Shown: positions 46,494-55,262, counted from the stretch's first letter. The stretch is 64,000 nt of DNA from DATARH01 sp035534855 (GCA_035534855.1 DATLRD010000083.1:68286-132285); one strand, 5' to 3'. Translations and numbers: made by a program. The notes: generated by a model from the letters alone, not told the origin.

Positions 46494-48053
46494 CTACCGC
46501 CCGATCCACACCCCCACCGCCATCGCGACCAGCGCCACGGCGGCGATCCACAGCGGCACGACGATCAGCGGCAATTGCCGGCTGCGGTGCGCCGCCTGAG
46601 CCGCCAGCGTCTCGGCGTGCAGCATCAGCCCGGTCCCCGACCAGTCACCGACCAGCTTGCTGAGCGTGTGCAGCAGGCGCGGCAACTCGTCGAGGGTTTC
46701 GGCGATGCCTGCGATCCGCTGGCGCAATTGCGCCGCGGGCCCGCGATTGTCGCGCATCCACGCCTCGACCAGCGGGCGCGCCAGCTCCCAGATGTTGACC
46801 GAGGGGTCGAGCCGGCGGCCCAGCCCCTCGACCTGCACCATCGTCTTCTGCAGCAGCAGCAGTTGCGGCTGGGTCTCCATCTGAAACTGCTCGGTGACGC
46901 GAAACAGCTGCGCCAGCAGCCGGGCCAGCGAAATCTCGTGCAGCGGCCGGCCGAGGATCGGCTCGCCGATCGAGCGGCAGGCCTGGGTGAAATCGCCGAG
47001 CGAGCTGTCGCGCGGGATATAGCCGGCTTCGAGGTGCACCTCGGCGACGCGGCGGTAATCGCCCGACAGAAACCCGAGCAGCATGTCGGCGAGGTAATAG
47101 CGGGTGTCGCGGTCGAGCCGGCCCATGATGCCGAAATCGACCGCGGCGATCGCCCCGCCGGCGTCGATGAACAGATTGCCCGGGTGCTGGTCGGCGTGAA
47201 AGAACCCGTCGCGAAACACCTGGTTGAAAAACGCGTCGGCGCCTTTCTTGAGAACGTCGTCGAGTTCGAACCCGGCGGCGATGAGCGCGGCGCGGTCGTC
47301 GATGCGGATGCCGCCGACCCGCTCGGTGGTCAGCACGGTGCGGCCGGTGCGCAGCCAATCGACCCGCGGCACCCGAAAGCTCGAGTCCCCGGCGAAATTT
47401 TCCGCCAGCTCGCACGCCGCGGCGGCCTCGTAGCGCAAATCCATTTCGAGCTGGGTCGTCCGCGCCAGCGTACGCACGATCTCGACCGGCTTCAGCCGGC
47501 GCAATTCCGGATGCGTCCGCTCGATCAGCTGGGCAAGCCACCGCAGCAGGTCGAGGTCGCGCGCAAAGCCGCGGGCGACACCCGGCCGCAATACCTTGAC
47601 CGCGACCTCGTTACCCTCGACCGTGCGCGCGAAATGCACCTGCGCGATCGACGCGGCGGCAACCGGCACCGGGTCGAACGCGGCAAACAGCGCGTCGAGC
47701 TTCTGGCCGAATTCGGCCTCGATGCGCAGCCGCGCCTCGTCGCCCGGAAACGGCGGCAGCCGGTCCTGCAGCCGCGCGAGATCGGCCGTGACGTCGTCGC
47801 CGAGCAGGTCGGCCCGCGTCGCCAGAATCTGCCCGAGCTTGATAAAGCTCGGGCCGATCCGGCCGAACGCCTCGGCCAGGCGCTCGCCGGGCCGCAGCGC
47901 CGCCATCGAGCGGCGCCGCACGATCCGGACGACGCGCAAGAGCGGGCCGGCGCCGCCTACCCCTTCAAACAGGAACAGCGCGTCGTAGCGCGCCAGGATC
48001 GCGCCGACACGAATGAGGCGCGCGATGTTGCGGAGGCTGCCAAACCAGGACAC
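46494..48053 (-). CDS. ubiB: Ubiquinone biosynthesis kinase-like protein UbiB
   Basis: A 519-residue atypical kinase/ATPase of the ABC1/AarF family, required for ubiquinone synthesis. The Ala-rich nucleotide loop is AAASIAQVHFAR, the catalytic region is HPGNLFIDAGGAIAAVDFG, and two C-terminal transmembrane segments (from PLIVVPLWIAAVALVAMAVG) anchor it in the membrane. It starts with GTG at 48053. It lies 13 bases after ubiE on the same strand. Confidence 0.94.
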   Translation of the reverse strand: MSWFGSLRNIARLIRVGAILARYDALFLFEGVGGAGPLLRVVRIVRRRSMAALRPGERLAEAFGRIGPSFIKLGQILATRADLLGDDVTADLARLQDRLPPFPGDEARLRIEAEFGQKLDALFAAFDPVPVAAASIAQVHFARTVEGNEVAVKVLRPGVARGFARDLDLLRWLAQLIERTHPELRRLKPVEIVRTLARTTQLEMDLRYEAAAACELAENFAGDSSFRVPRVDWLRTGRTVLTTERVGGIRIDDRAALIAAGFELDDVLKKGADAFFNQVFRDGFFHADQHPGNLFIDAGGAIAAVDFGIMGRLDRDTRYYLADMLLGFLSGDYRRVAEVHLEAGYIPRDSSLGDFTQACRSIGEPILGRPLHEISLARLLAQLFRVTEQFQMETQPQLLLLQKTMVQVEGLGRRLDPSVNIWELARPLVEAWMRDNRGPAAQLRQRIAGIAETLDELPRLLHTLSKLVGDWSGTGLMLHAETLAAQAAHRSRQLPLIVVPLWIAAVALVAMAVGVWIGR

Positions 48054-48066
48054 CGGCGCAATGCGC

Positions 48067-48846
48067 CTAGAGCCGCCAGGCCGAATGCAGCGCCGCGATG
48101 CCGCCGGTCAGGTTGCGGTACTTGACCTGGTCGAGCCCGGAAGCGGCGATCATCTCGGCCAGCACGGCCGGCGCCGGGAAACGACGGATGCTCTCGGCCA
48201 GATAGGCATAGGCCTCGCGGTCGCGCGTCACGATCTCGCCGATCAGCGGCAGGATGCGGAAGCTGTAGAAATCGTAGAGCGGCTGCAGCACCGGCGAGAC
48301 CGCCGGAGTGAATTCGAGGCACATGAACCGGCCGCCCGGCTTCAGCACGCGCCGCGCCTCGGCCAGGGCGCGGTCGAGCCGGGTCACATTGCGGATGCCG
48401 AAGGCGATCGTGTACAGGTCGAAGCTGCGGTCGCGGAACGGCAGCCGCTCGGCGTCGCCGCACAGAAACTCGATGCCGGCGAGAATGCCGTCGTCGATCG
48501 CGCGGACACGGCCGATTTCGAGCATGTTCCGGTTCACGTCGCAGACGATGACCCCGCCGCCCCCCCCGCCGCCCCCCGTGCCGGCACTCAGACGCGGCAG
48601 CGCGCGGCGCGCGATGTCGCCGGTGCCACCGGCGACGTCGATCATCGCCTGCCCGGGCCGCGGCCTCAGCCAGGCGATCATCTCGGCCTTCCACCAGCGG
48701 TGGATGCCGCCGCTCATCAGGTCGTTCATCAAATCGTAGCGACCGGCGACGCTGTCGAAGACGGCGCGCACCAGCGGCGCCTTTTCCGCCTCGGGCACCT
48801 TGCGAAAGCCGAAATCGGCCTCGGCGCTTGTCTCTTCGTCACGCAT
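48067..48846 (-). CDS. ubiE: Ubiquinone/menaquinone C-methyltransferase UbiE
   Basis: A 259-residue SAM-dependent C-methyltransferase of ubiquinone synthesis. Motifs are VAGRYDLMNDLMSGGIHRWW at the N-terminus, the SAM site DVAGGTGDIA, FGIRNVTRLDRALAEARR and CLEFTP. Between the first and second SAM strands there is an insertion of eight Gly residues encoded by runs of eight and six G on the coding strand (48560-48567 and 48572-48577), a possible slippage site. It is the first gene of the ubiE-ubiB-coaBC-dut series and is divergent from mutM. Confidence 0.94.
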   Translation of the reverse strand: MRDEETSAEADFGFRKVPEAEKAPLVRAVFDSVAGRYDLMNDLMSGGIHRWWKAEMIAWLRPRPGQAMIDVAGGTGDIARRALPRLSAGTGGGGGGGGVIVCDVNRNMLEIGRVRAIDDGILAGIEFLCGDAERLPFRDRSFDLYTIAFGIRNVTRLDRALAEARRVLKPGGRFMCLEFTPAVSPVLQPLYDFYSFRILPLIGEIVTRDREAYAYLAESIRRFPAPAVLAEMIAASGLDQVKYRNLTGGIAALHSAWRL

Positions 48847-48857
48847 CGGGCAGGAAG

Positions 48858-48867
48858 ATAACGTTAT
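48858..48867. promoter_or_regulatory. Palindrome between ubiE and mutM
   Basis: ATAACGTTAT is a perfect 10-base palindrome in the 43-base spacer between the divergent ubiE and mutM starts, the only AT-rich stretch there. It may be part of a shared promoter or an operator; no -35/-10 pair is convincing. Confidence 0.35.
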
Positions 48868-48889
48868 TTCCGCCAGCGCGGCCACCCTG

Positions 48890-49717
48890 ATGCCCGAGCT
48901 TCCCGAAGTCGAGACGATCCGGCGCGGCCTCGCCCTGAAACTGACCGGGCGGCGCATCGTGCGCGCCGAACTGCGCCGCCCCGATCTGCGCCGGCCGTTT
49001 CCGCCGATGCTCGCCCACCGCCTGACCGGCGCGCGGATCGGCGCGCTGGGACGGCGCGGCAAGTACATCCTGGTCGAGCTCGACGACGACGGCGTGCTGC
49101 TGCTGCATCTCGGCATGTCGGGGCGCATCACCGCCGGCCCGGCCAACGGGCGGGACGCGCCGCACGACCACGTCGTGTTGACGCTCGACGACGGCACCGA
49201 GGTCCGCTTCAACGACGCGCGGCGCTTCGGCCTGCTCGACTACCTGCGGCGTGGCGAGGAAGCCGCCCACCCGCTGCTCGCCGGCATGGGGCCCGAGCCG
49301 CTCGAGCCGGGGTTCGATGGCGCCTACCTCACGGGCAGGCTCGCCGGCAAGATGACGCCGATCAAGGCAGCGCTGCTCGACCAGCGCGTCGTTGCCGGGC
49401 TCGGCAACATCTATGTCTGCGAGGCGCTCTTCCGCGCCGGGGTATCGCCGCACCGGCTCGCCGCGACGATCGGCCCGGCCCGCGCCGAGCGCCTGGTCAA
49501 GGCGATCCGCGCGGTGCTGAACGACGCGATCGCGGCCGGCGGCTCGTCGCTGCGCGACTATGTCCAGGCCAACGGCGAACTCGGCTATTTCCAGCATCGC
49601 TGGGCGGTCTATGGACGGGAGGGCGAACCCTGCCCCGGCTGCACCTGTGCCGAGGGCGTGCGCCGCGTCGTGCAATCCGGCCGCTCGACCTTTTTCTGCG
49701 CCAAACGCCAGCGCTGA
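48890..49717 (+). CDS. mutM: Formamidopyrimidine-DNA glycosylase (Fpg/MutM)
   Basis: A 275-residue base-excision enzyme for 8-oxoguanine. The N-terminal MPELPEVETIRRGL, with catalytic Pro2 and Glu3 after Met removal, is exact, as are RRGKYILVEL (catalytic Lys) and the helix-two-turn-helix region with GLGNIYVCEALFRAG. The C-terminal zinc finger is unusual: the first pair is CPGC, and the end reads FFCAKRQR where the family has Cys-x2-Cys, so the fourth Cys is replaced by Arg. ATG 48890 gives the family start. Confidence 0.95.
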   Translation: MPELPEVETIRRGLALKLTGRRIVRAELRRPDLRRPFPPMLAHRLTGARIGALGRRGKYILVELDDDGVLLLHLGMSGRITAGPANGRDAPHDHVVLTLDDGTEVRFNDARRFGLLDYLRRGEEAAHPLLAGMGPEPLEPGFDGAYLTGRLAGKMTPIKAALLDQRVVAGLGNIYVCEALFRAGVSPHRLAATIGPARAERLVKAIRAVLNDAIAAGGSSLRDYVQANGELGYFQHRWAVYGREGEPCPGCTCAEGVRRVVQSGRSTFFCAKRQR

Positions 49718-49761
49718 AGTACTGTTCGGGCTGGAGTCACGGGACGAGGCGGGAGGCCAGG

Positions 49762-50550
49762 ATGAGCGAGCGGCAGGATTACGAGACCATCCTGGTCGAG
49801 CGGCGCGGGGCGGTCGGCCTCGTTACCCTCAACCGGCCGCAGGCGCTGAACGCGCTGAGCGCAGCGCTGATCCGCGACCTCGGCGCCGCGTTCGACGACC
49901 TCGAATTTGATCCGGCGATCGGTGCGATCGTGCTCGCCGGCAACGAACGCGCCTTCGCCGCCGGCGCCGACATCAAGGAAATGGCCGAAAAGACCTACAT
50001 GCAGGCCTATGGCGAAGACTTCATCACCGTCGGCTGGGAGCGGGTGGCGCAGTGCCGAAAGCCGGTGATCGCCGCGGTAGAGGGCGTGGCGCTCGGCGGC
50101 GGGTGCGAGGTGGCGATGATGTGCGACATCGTCATCGCCGGCGAGACCGCGCGGTTCGGTCAGCCCGAAATCCTGCTCGGCGTCATTCCCGGGGCCGGCG
50201 GAACCCAGCGCCTGCCGCGCTTTATCGGCAAGGCCAAGGCGATGGATTTGTGCCTGACCGGCCGGATGATGGACGCCGCCGAGGCCGAGCGGGCCGGCCT
50301 CGTCAGCCGCGTCGTGCCGGCCGACAAGGTGCTCGACGAGGCGCTTGCCGCCGCCGCCCGGGTCGCCGAGATGTCCCGTCCGATCGCCATGATGGCCAAA
50401 GAGGCGGTCAACCGCGCGTTCGAGACGACGCTCGCCGAGGGCGTCCGCTTCGAGCGCCGCCTGTTTCACTCGACCTTTGCCACCGAAGACCAGAAGGAGG
50501 GGATGGCGGCGTTTATCGCCAAGCGCAAGCCCGCCTTCAAAAATCGCTGA
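49762..50550 (+). CDS. Enoyl-CoA hydratase
   Basis: A 262-residue crotonase-family enzyme that hydrates 2-enoyl-CoA in fatty-acid beta-oxidation. The oxyanion-hole regions are AFAAGADIKEM and VALGGGCEVAMMCD, and the catalytic glutamates are those in GGGCEVAM and FGQPEILLGVIPGAGG. The strong similarity pattern to short-chain enoyl-CoA hydratase favours this over other crotonase activities. It stands between mutM and rpsT with a GGAGG-type site near the ATG. Confidence 0.9.
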   Translation: MSERQDYETILVERRGAVGLVTLNRPQALNALSAALIRDLGAAFDDLEFDPAIGAIVLAGNERAFAAGADIKEMAEKTYMQAYGEDFITVGWERVAQCRKPVIAAVEGVALGGGCEVAMMCDIVIAGETARFGQPEILLGVIPGAGGTQRLPRFIGKAKAMDLCLTGRMMDAAEAERAGLVSRVVPADKVLDEALAAAARVAEMSRPIAMMAKEAVNRAFETTLAEGVRFERRLFHSTFATEDQKEGMAAFIAKRKPAFKNR

Positions 50551-50566
50551 AGCAAACGGGCCACGG

Positions 50567-50595
50567 TTGACGCTGCGGCCCGCCACCGATATAAG
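50567..50595 (+). promoter_or_regulatory. rpsT promoter
   Basis: TTGACG (50567-50572), a 17-base spacer and TATAAG (50590-50595) lie 32 bases before the rpsT start; a near-consensus promoter. Confidence 0.65.
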
Positions 50596-50627
50596 CGCAG
50601 CCCTCCCGTTTCGCCCGAAGAGATCAG

Positions 50628-50888
50628 ATGCCTCACCATAAATCGGCAGAAAAGCGGCTTCGCCAGACCGAAAAACGCACCGCAGTCAACCGCACGCGGC
50701 TCAGCCGGGTGCGTACCTTTGTCAAGAAAGTTGAGACGGCAATCGCAACAGGCGATAAGGCCGCGGCGCAATCTGCCCTCCAGCTCGCCCAGCCCGAGCT
50801 GCACCGCGCCACCACCAAGGGCATCATCCACCGCAACACCGTGGCCCGAAAACTGTCGCGATTATCTCATAAAATCAATGGGTTGTGA
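50628..50888 (+). CDS. rpsT: 30S ribosomal protein S20
   Basis: An 86-residue basic helical protein that binds 16S rRNA (MPHHKSAEKRLRQTEKRT, then GIIHRNTVARKLSRLSHKIN). Length and pattern match S20. It has its own strong promoter. In many alphaproteobacteria rpsT lies just upstream of dnaA, as here. Confidence 0.97.
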   Translation: MPHHKSAEKRLRQTEKRTAVNRTRLSRVRTFVKKVETAIATGDKAAAQSALQLAQPELHRATTKGIIHRNTVARKLSRLSHKINGL

Positions 50889-51251
50889 GAGCGTTGCGAA
50901 AGCACTGGATTAGCCTTGGCGCGATCCGATTCGCGCCCAGTGTGACATTGGTAACCGAGTTGCAAAAAAACGATTCGTTCCCGTTTGAGTCTGATTGCCT
51001 CCGAACGGAAACCTAAGCTAAAGTCTCAACATCGGTGCACAAAACCACGTCAGCACCACGTAGTTAGTAGTAGTTCACATCATCCGATAAGCACTTTGGA
51101 CGACTGCCATCAATACAAATGGCAGCGCGTGACAGGGGATTCATGTGACCTAACAATAACACTGGAATTCTGTCGACCCAAAGGGAGGGGCCACTTTGGA
51201 ATCGGCGCAATTAAATCGCGCTACTTTGGATCATTGGGGGGAAAGGTGGCA
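50889..51251. promoter_or_regulatory. rpsT-dnaA intergenic region (dnaA control region)
   Basis: 363 bases, much less GC-rich than the surroundings. Five GANTC sites start at 50928, 50972, 50987, 51138 and 51199. ACTTTGGA occurs three times in direct orientation (51093-51100, 51193-51200, 51223-51230), with shorter ACTGGA variants nearby. ACCACGT is repeated 11 bases apart (51044 and 51055), followed by TAGT repeats. No TTATCCACA-type DnaA box was found, so the region is not called an origin. It must hold the dnaA promoter; no clear -35/-10 was identified. Confidence 0.6.
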
Positions 51252-52673
51252 GTGGAAGCGACCGCAACCAATCAGACCAATGCCATGCCAAGCGCTGTGA
51301 TGGGCGAATGGGCCCGGGTTCTGGGGCGGCTAAGGGACGAGCTGGGGGATACCGCGTATCGCTCCTGGTTTCAGGAGATGCGGGCGGAACGGATCGATGA
51401 CGGCGAAGGGGTGGCCTCGCTGCCCACCCGGTTCCTCCGCAACTGGGTCGCGACCCACTATGCCGATCGGGTACTGGCCGCTTGGCAGGCCGAGAATCAC
51501 GACGTCCGGCGGTTGGTGATCGTCGTCGGGGCGCACACCGAGCCGGCGGTGCGCCGGCCCAACGGCCATGCCGCCGAGCCAATGGAAAGCCCGCCGGCAC
51601 CGAACAACAGCGAGATTGGCGAGGACCGTGCCCAAATGTCGGCGCCGCTCGACCCACGCTTCAAGTTTGAGAATTTCGTCGTCGGCAAGCCGAATGAACT
51701 GGCCCACGCCGCGGCGCGGCGCGTGGCCGAGGCCTGCGCTGGGCCTCACGGCTCGGTCCCGTTCAACCCGCTGTTTCTGTACGGCGGGGTCGGACTTGGC
51801 AAGACGCACCTGATGCATGCGATCGCCTGGCATGTCCGCGAGCTCGCGCCGCACCGCAAGGTGATCTACCTGTCGGCCGAAAAGTTCATGTACCAGTTCA
51901 TCCGCGCGCTGCGCTTCAAATCGACGATGGATTTCAAGGAGCAGTTCCGCTCAGTCGACCTGTTAATGATCGACGACGTGCAATTCATCAGCGGCAAGGA
52001 TACGACGCAGGAAGAATTCTTTCATACCTTCAACGCCCTGGTCGACCAGAACCGGCAGATCGTCATTTCCGCCGACAAATCGCCCTCGGACCTCGCGGGG
52101 CTCGAAGAGCGGATGCGGTCGCGGCTTGGCTGGGGGCTGGTCGCAGACCTGCACCCGACGACCTACGAGCTGCGCCTCGGCATTCTGCAGGCCAAGGCCG
52201 AGCAGTCGGGCGTATGCCTGCCGCAAAAGGTCATGGAACTGCTCGCCCACAGGATCACCTCGAACGTTCGCGAGCTGGAAGGGGCGCTCAACCGCATCAC
52301 CGCGCAGATGCAGCTTGTCGGCCGCGACATCACCCTCGAAAGCGCGCAGGAGCTGCTGCACGACCTGCTGCGGGCCAGCGAGCGGCAGGTGACGATCGAC
52401 GAGATCCAACGCAAAGTCGCCGAGCACTTCAACATCAAGATGGCCGAGATGACCTCGGCGCGCCGCTCGCGCGTGGTCGCCCGGCCGCGCCAGGTCGCGA
52501 TGTACCTGGCCAAGCACCTTACGCCGCGCTCGCTGCCCGAGATCGGCCGCAAGTTCGGCGGCCGCGACCACACCACGGTGATGCACGCGGTGCGCCGGAT
52601 CGAGCAGCTGACCGCAAGCGACCGCGCCATGGCCGAGGATGTCGAGCTTTTGCGGCGCACACTGCAAAGCTGA
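51252..52673 (+). CDS. dnaA: Chromosomal replication initiator protein DnaA
   Basis: A 473-residue AAA+ initiator. Domain I (residues ~15-85) precedes a variable linker; domain III has Walker A LYGGVGLGKTHLMHAI, Walker B LLMIDDVQFISGK and the NVRELEGALNRI region; domain IV carries the DnaA box-binding signature FGGRDHTTVMHAVRRI. The start is GTG at 51252, with GGGGGGA nine bases upstream; GTG 51246 or ATG 51285 are alternatives. The upstream region has several GANTC and repeated ACTTTGGA sites that may set cell-cycle timing. Confidence 0.97.
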   Translation: MEATATNQTNAMPSAVMGEWARVLGRLRDELGDTAYRSWFQEMRAERIDDGEGVASLPTRFLRNWVATHYADRVLAAWQAENHDVRRLVIVVGAHTEPAVRRPNGHAAEPMESPPAPNNSEIGEDRAQMSAPLDPRFKFENFVVGKPNELAHAAARRVAEACAGPHGSVPFNPLFLYGGVGLGKTHLMHAIAWHVRELAPHRKVIYLSAEKFMYQFIRALRFKSTMDFKEQFRSVDLLMIDDVQFISGKDTTQEEFFHTFNALVDQNRQIVISADKSPSDLAGLEERMRSRLGWGLVADLHPTTYELRLGILQAKAEQSGVCLPQKVMELLAHRITSNVRELEGALNRITAQMQLVGRDITLESAQELLHDLLRASERQVTIDEIQRKVAEHFNIKMAEMTSARRSRVVARPRQVAMYLAKHLTPRSLPEIGRKFGGRDHTTVMHAVRRIEQLTASDRAMAEDVELLRRTLQS

Positions 52674-52757
52674 GCGGCCGATGCGCCGGCGGCGGGAGTG
52701 GCTGCCGGAGGCGGCCGGCCCGGTTAATGCAGGCGCTAGGTTCCGACCCATTCGTGT

Positions 52758-52763
52758 TATAAT
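52758..52763 (+). promoter_or_regulatory. Consensus -10 element before dnaN
   Basis: A perfect TATAAT stands 86 bases before the dnaN start in the 176-base dnaA-dnaN spacer. No good -35 lies 16-18 bases upstream, so the promoter is tentative. Confidence 0.4.
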
Positions 52764-52849
52764 GCTGCCCCGTTTGCAGGTCCTGTCGTGATGCGGCATG
52801 GGCGGCAGCGGGGCAAAACCACCCGCCCGCCAACTTTCGCGCAGCAGCC

Positions 52850-53968
52850 ATGAAGCTCACCATCGAACGGGCCGCCCTCCTGAAGGCACTGAGCCATGTG
52901 CAAAGCGTCGTCGAGCGACGGACGACGATCCCGATTCTCTCGAACGTGCTGCTGGCGACCGACGGCAGCGCGGTGGCGTTGAGCGCCACCGACATGGATC
53001 TCGAAATCGTCGAGCGGGTGGCGAGCCGAATCGAGCGCAACGGCCGGACCACCGCGTCGGCCCACACGCTCTACGACATCGTCCGCAAGCTGCGCGAGGG
53101 CGCGCAGATCGAGCTCGAAGCGGTCGGCGACCGCAACGAGATGGTGCTGCGCTCCGGGCGCTCGACCTTTACCCTCGCCTGCCTGCCGCCGGAGGATTAT
53201 CCGGTCATGTCGGCCGGCGAGCTGCCGCACCATTTCACGCTCTCGGCGGCAGAACTGCGCGGCCTGATCGACCGCACGCGGTTTGCGATCTCGACCGAGG
53301 AGACCCGCTACTACCTTAACGGCATCTATCTGCACGCGACCAAGAACAACGAGGTTCCGGTGATCCGCGCGGTCGCCACCGATGGGCACCGCCTCGCCCG
53401 CGTCGAGATGACCGCGCCGGAGGGCGCGGCGGGCATGCCGGGCGTCATCATCCCGCGCAAGACCGTGCTGGAACTGCGCAAGCTGGCCGACGAGGGCGAT
53501 GCAGAAATCCAGATTTCGCTGAGCGACACCAAGATCCGCTGCGCCGTCGGCGATGCGGCGCTGACCTCGAAGCTGATCGACGGCACCTTCCCCGATTACG
53601 ACCGGGTGATCCCGTCCAACAACGACAAGATCCTCGACGTCGAGTGCAAGCCGTTCGCCGAGGCGGTCGACCGCGTCGCGACGATCTCGACCGAGCGCAG
53701 CCGCGCGGTAAAGCTGACGATCGAGCGCGGCAACCTGATGATCTCGGCAGCGAGCCCGGAAAACGGCACCGCGACCGAGGAGATCGAGGCCCGCTATCAG
53801 AGCACGCCGATCGAGATCGGCTTTAACTCGCGCTATCTGCTCGACATTACCGAGCAGATCGACGGCGAGTTTGCGCAGTTTGCGATGGCCGATGCCGCCT
53901 CGCCGACGATCGTGCGCGACAGCGCCGACACGAGCGCCCTCTATGTGCTGATGCCGATGCGGGTGTGA
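52850..53968 (+). CDS. dnaN: DNA polymerase III beta subunit (sliding clamp)
   Basis: A 372-residue clamp with the three repeated domains of the family: MKLTIERAALLKALSHVQSV at the start, then ALSATDMDLEI, ATDGHRLARVEM in domain II, and the C-terminal VLMPMRV. It encircles DNA and tethers polymerase and repair proteins, including MutM-type and RecF-type clients. The order dnaA-dnaN-recF-gyrB is intact. Confidence 0.97.
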   Translation: MKLTIERAALLKALSHVQSVVERRTTIPILSNVLLATDGSAVALSATDMDLEIVERVASRIERNGRTTASAHTLYDIVRKLREGAQIELEAVGDRNEMVLRSGRSTFTLACLPPEDYPVMSAGELPHHFTLSAAELRGLIDRTRFAISTEETRYYLNGIYLHATKNNEVPVIRAVATDGHRLARVEMTAPEGAAGMPGVIIPRKTVLELRKLADEGDAEIQISLSDTKIRCAVGDAALTSKLIDGTFPDYDRVIPSNNDKILDVECKPFAEAVDRVATISTERSRAVKLTIERGNLMISAASPENGTATEEIEARYQSTPIEIGFNSRYLLDITEQIDGEFAQFAMADAASPTIVRDSADTSALYVLMPMRV

Positions 53969-54013
53969 CCCGGCGCGCCCCGCCGGAAACGTGCCCGCCG
54001 CGGTGGAAATTTA

Positions 54014-54026
54014 GGGTTTTCAACCC
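54014..54026. repeat. Small hairpin ahead of recF
   Basis: GGGTT-TTC-AACCC, a five-base inverted repeat in the 70-base dnaN-recF spacer. It has a TTT in the loop but no U-run after it; too weak to be a confident terminator. Confidence 0.3.
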
Positions 54027-54038
54027 CATATCACAGCA

Positions 54039-55262
54039 ATGCTGATTCCGGTGAAGGATTGCGGGAACGGCGCCGAAACGGTGCTGCCGAGCAGGGCCGG
54101 CGGCCGTGTCGGGGTAACGCGGCTGGTTGTCACGGATTTCCGCAACTACCCCTCGGCGCGGCTCGATCTCGGCACCGGGCCGGTGGTGTTGACCGGACCG
54201 AACGGCGCCGGCAAGACCAATCTGCTTGAGGCGGTCTCGTTTCTGTCGCCGGGCCGCGGGCTGCGCAATGCCCGGCTTGGCGATGTCGAGCGCCGCGGCG
54301 CGGCCGGCACCGCGCCGGCCGTCGCGGGCCACGGATGGGTGGTCGCTGCGGTGGTCGAAACGCGGCGCGGCCCGGTACGCATCGGCACCGGTCGCGACGA
54401 GGCCGCCGGCGAGCGGCGCATCGTGCGCATCGACGGCGAGCCGGCAAAGAGCCAGGCCGCGCTCGGCGAGCGCCTCGGCCTCGTCTGGCTGACGCCGCAG
54501 ATGGACCGGCTGTTCATCGAAGGCCCGGGCGGCCGCCGCCGGCTGCTCGACCGCTTGGTTTTCGGCCTCGACCCGGCCCATGCCGGACGCGTCGCCGCCT
54601 ACGAACAGGCGATGCGCGAACGCTCGCGGCTGCTGCGCGACGGTGGCGCCGATCCGGCGTGGATCGGTGCGCTCGAAGCGGTGATGGCCGAGCAGGGCAC
54701 CGCGGTCGCGGCGGGGCGACGCGACGCGGTCGAACGGCTCGACCGAGCCTGCGCCGACGCCGAGGGTCCGTTCCCGCGCGCCCGGCTCACGCTCAACGGC
54801 ACGATCGAGGATTGGCTTGGCGACCGCCCGGCGCTCGCCGTCGAGGAGCGTTTCGCCGCCGCGCTCGCCGCCAGCCGCGCGGCAGACGGCGCCGCCGGCG
54901 GGGCGACGCTCGGCCCGCACCGTTCGGACCTGTCGGTGACGCACGAGGCCAAGGGAATACCCGCCGAACTCGCCTCGACCGGCGAGCAGAAGGCGCTGTT
55001 GATCTCGATCCTCTTGGCGCATGCGCGGTTGCAGCGCGCGATCCGCGGCGAGCCGCCGCTGTTGCTGCTCGACGAGGTCGCCGCGCATCTCGATTCCGGG
55101 CGCCGCGCGGCGCTGTTTGCGATCCTTGCCGAGCTCGAAAGCCAGGCCTGGCTGACCGGCACCGATCCGCATCTGTTCCGGCCCCTGCGCGGCACCGCCC
55201 GCTTTCTGTCGGTCGCCGACGGCACGCTGACCGAGACCCCGCTGACCGAAACCTCCCCCTGA
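54039..55262 (+). CDS. recF: DNA replication/repair protein RecF
   Basis: A 407-residue SMC-like ATPase of the gap-repair pathway. Walker A is TGPNGAGKTNLLEAVS (near residue 50), the signature motif is STGEQKALL and Walker B is LLLLDEVAAHLD. The ATG at 54039 gives about 25 residues before the conserved TRLVVTDFRNY region; an internal GTG is possible. It precedes gyrB by 21 bases. Confidence 0.95.
   Translation: MLIPVKDCGNGAETVLPSRAGGRVGVTRLVVTDFRNYPSARLDLGTGPVVLTGPNGAGKTNLLEAVSFLSPGRGLRNARLGDVERRGAAGTAPAVAGHGWVVAAVVETRRGPVRIGTGRDEAAGERRIVRIDGEPAKSQAALGERLGLVWLTPQMDRLFIEGPGGRRRLLDRLVFGLDPAHAGRVAAYEQAMRERSRLLRDGGADPAWIGALEAVMAEQGTAVAAGRRDAVERLDRACADAEGPFPRARLTLNGTIEDWLGDRPALAVEERFAAALAASRAADGAAGGATLGPHRSDLSVTHEAKGIPAELASTGEQKALLISILLAHARLQRAIRGEPPLLLLDEVAAHLDSGRRAALFAILAELESQAWLTGTDPHLFRPLRGTARFLSVADGTLTETPLTETSP

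Noticed and set aside
50889..51251. Replication origin in the rpsT-dnaA spacer
   Set aside because: AT-rich with repeats, but no DnaA box (TTATCCACA or close variant) was found. In several alphaproteobacteria oriC is not beside dnaA, so I annotate a control region only.
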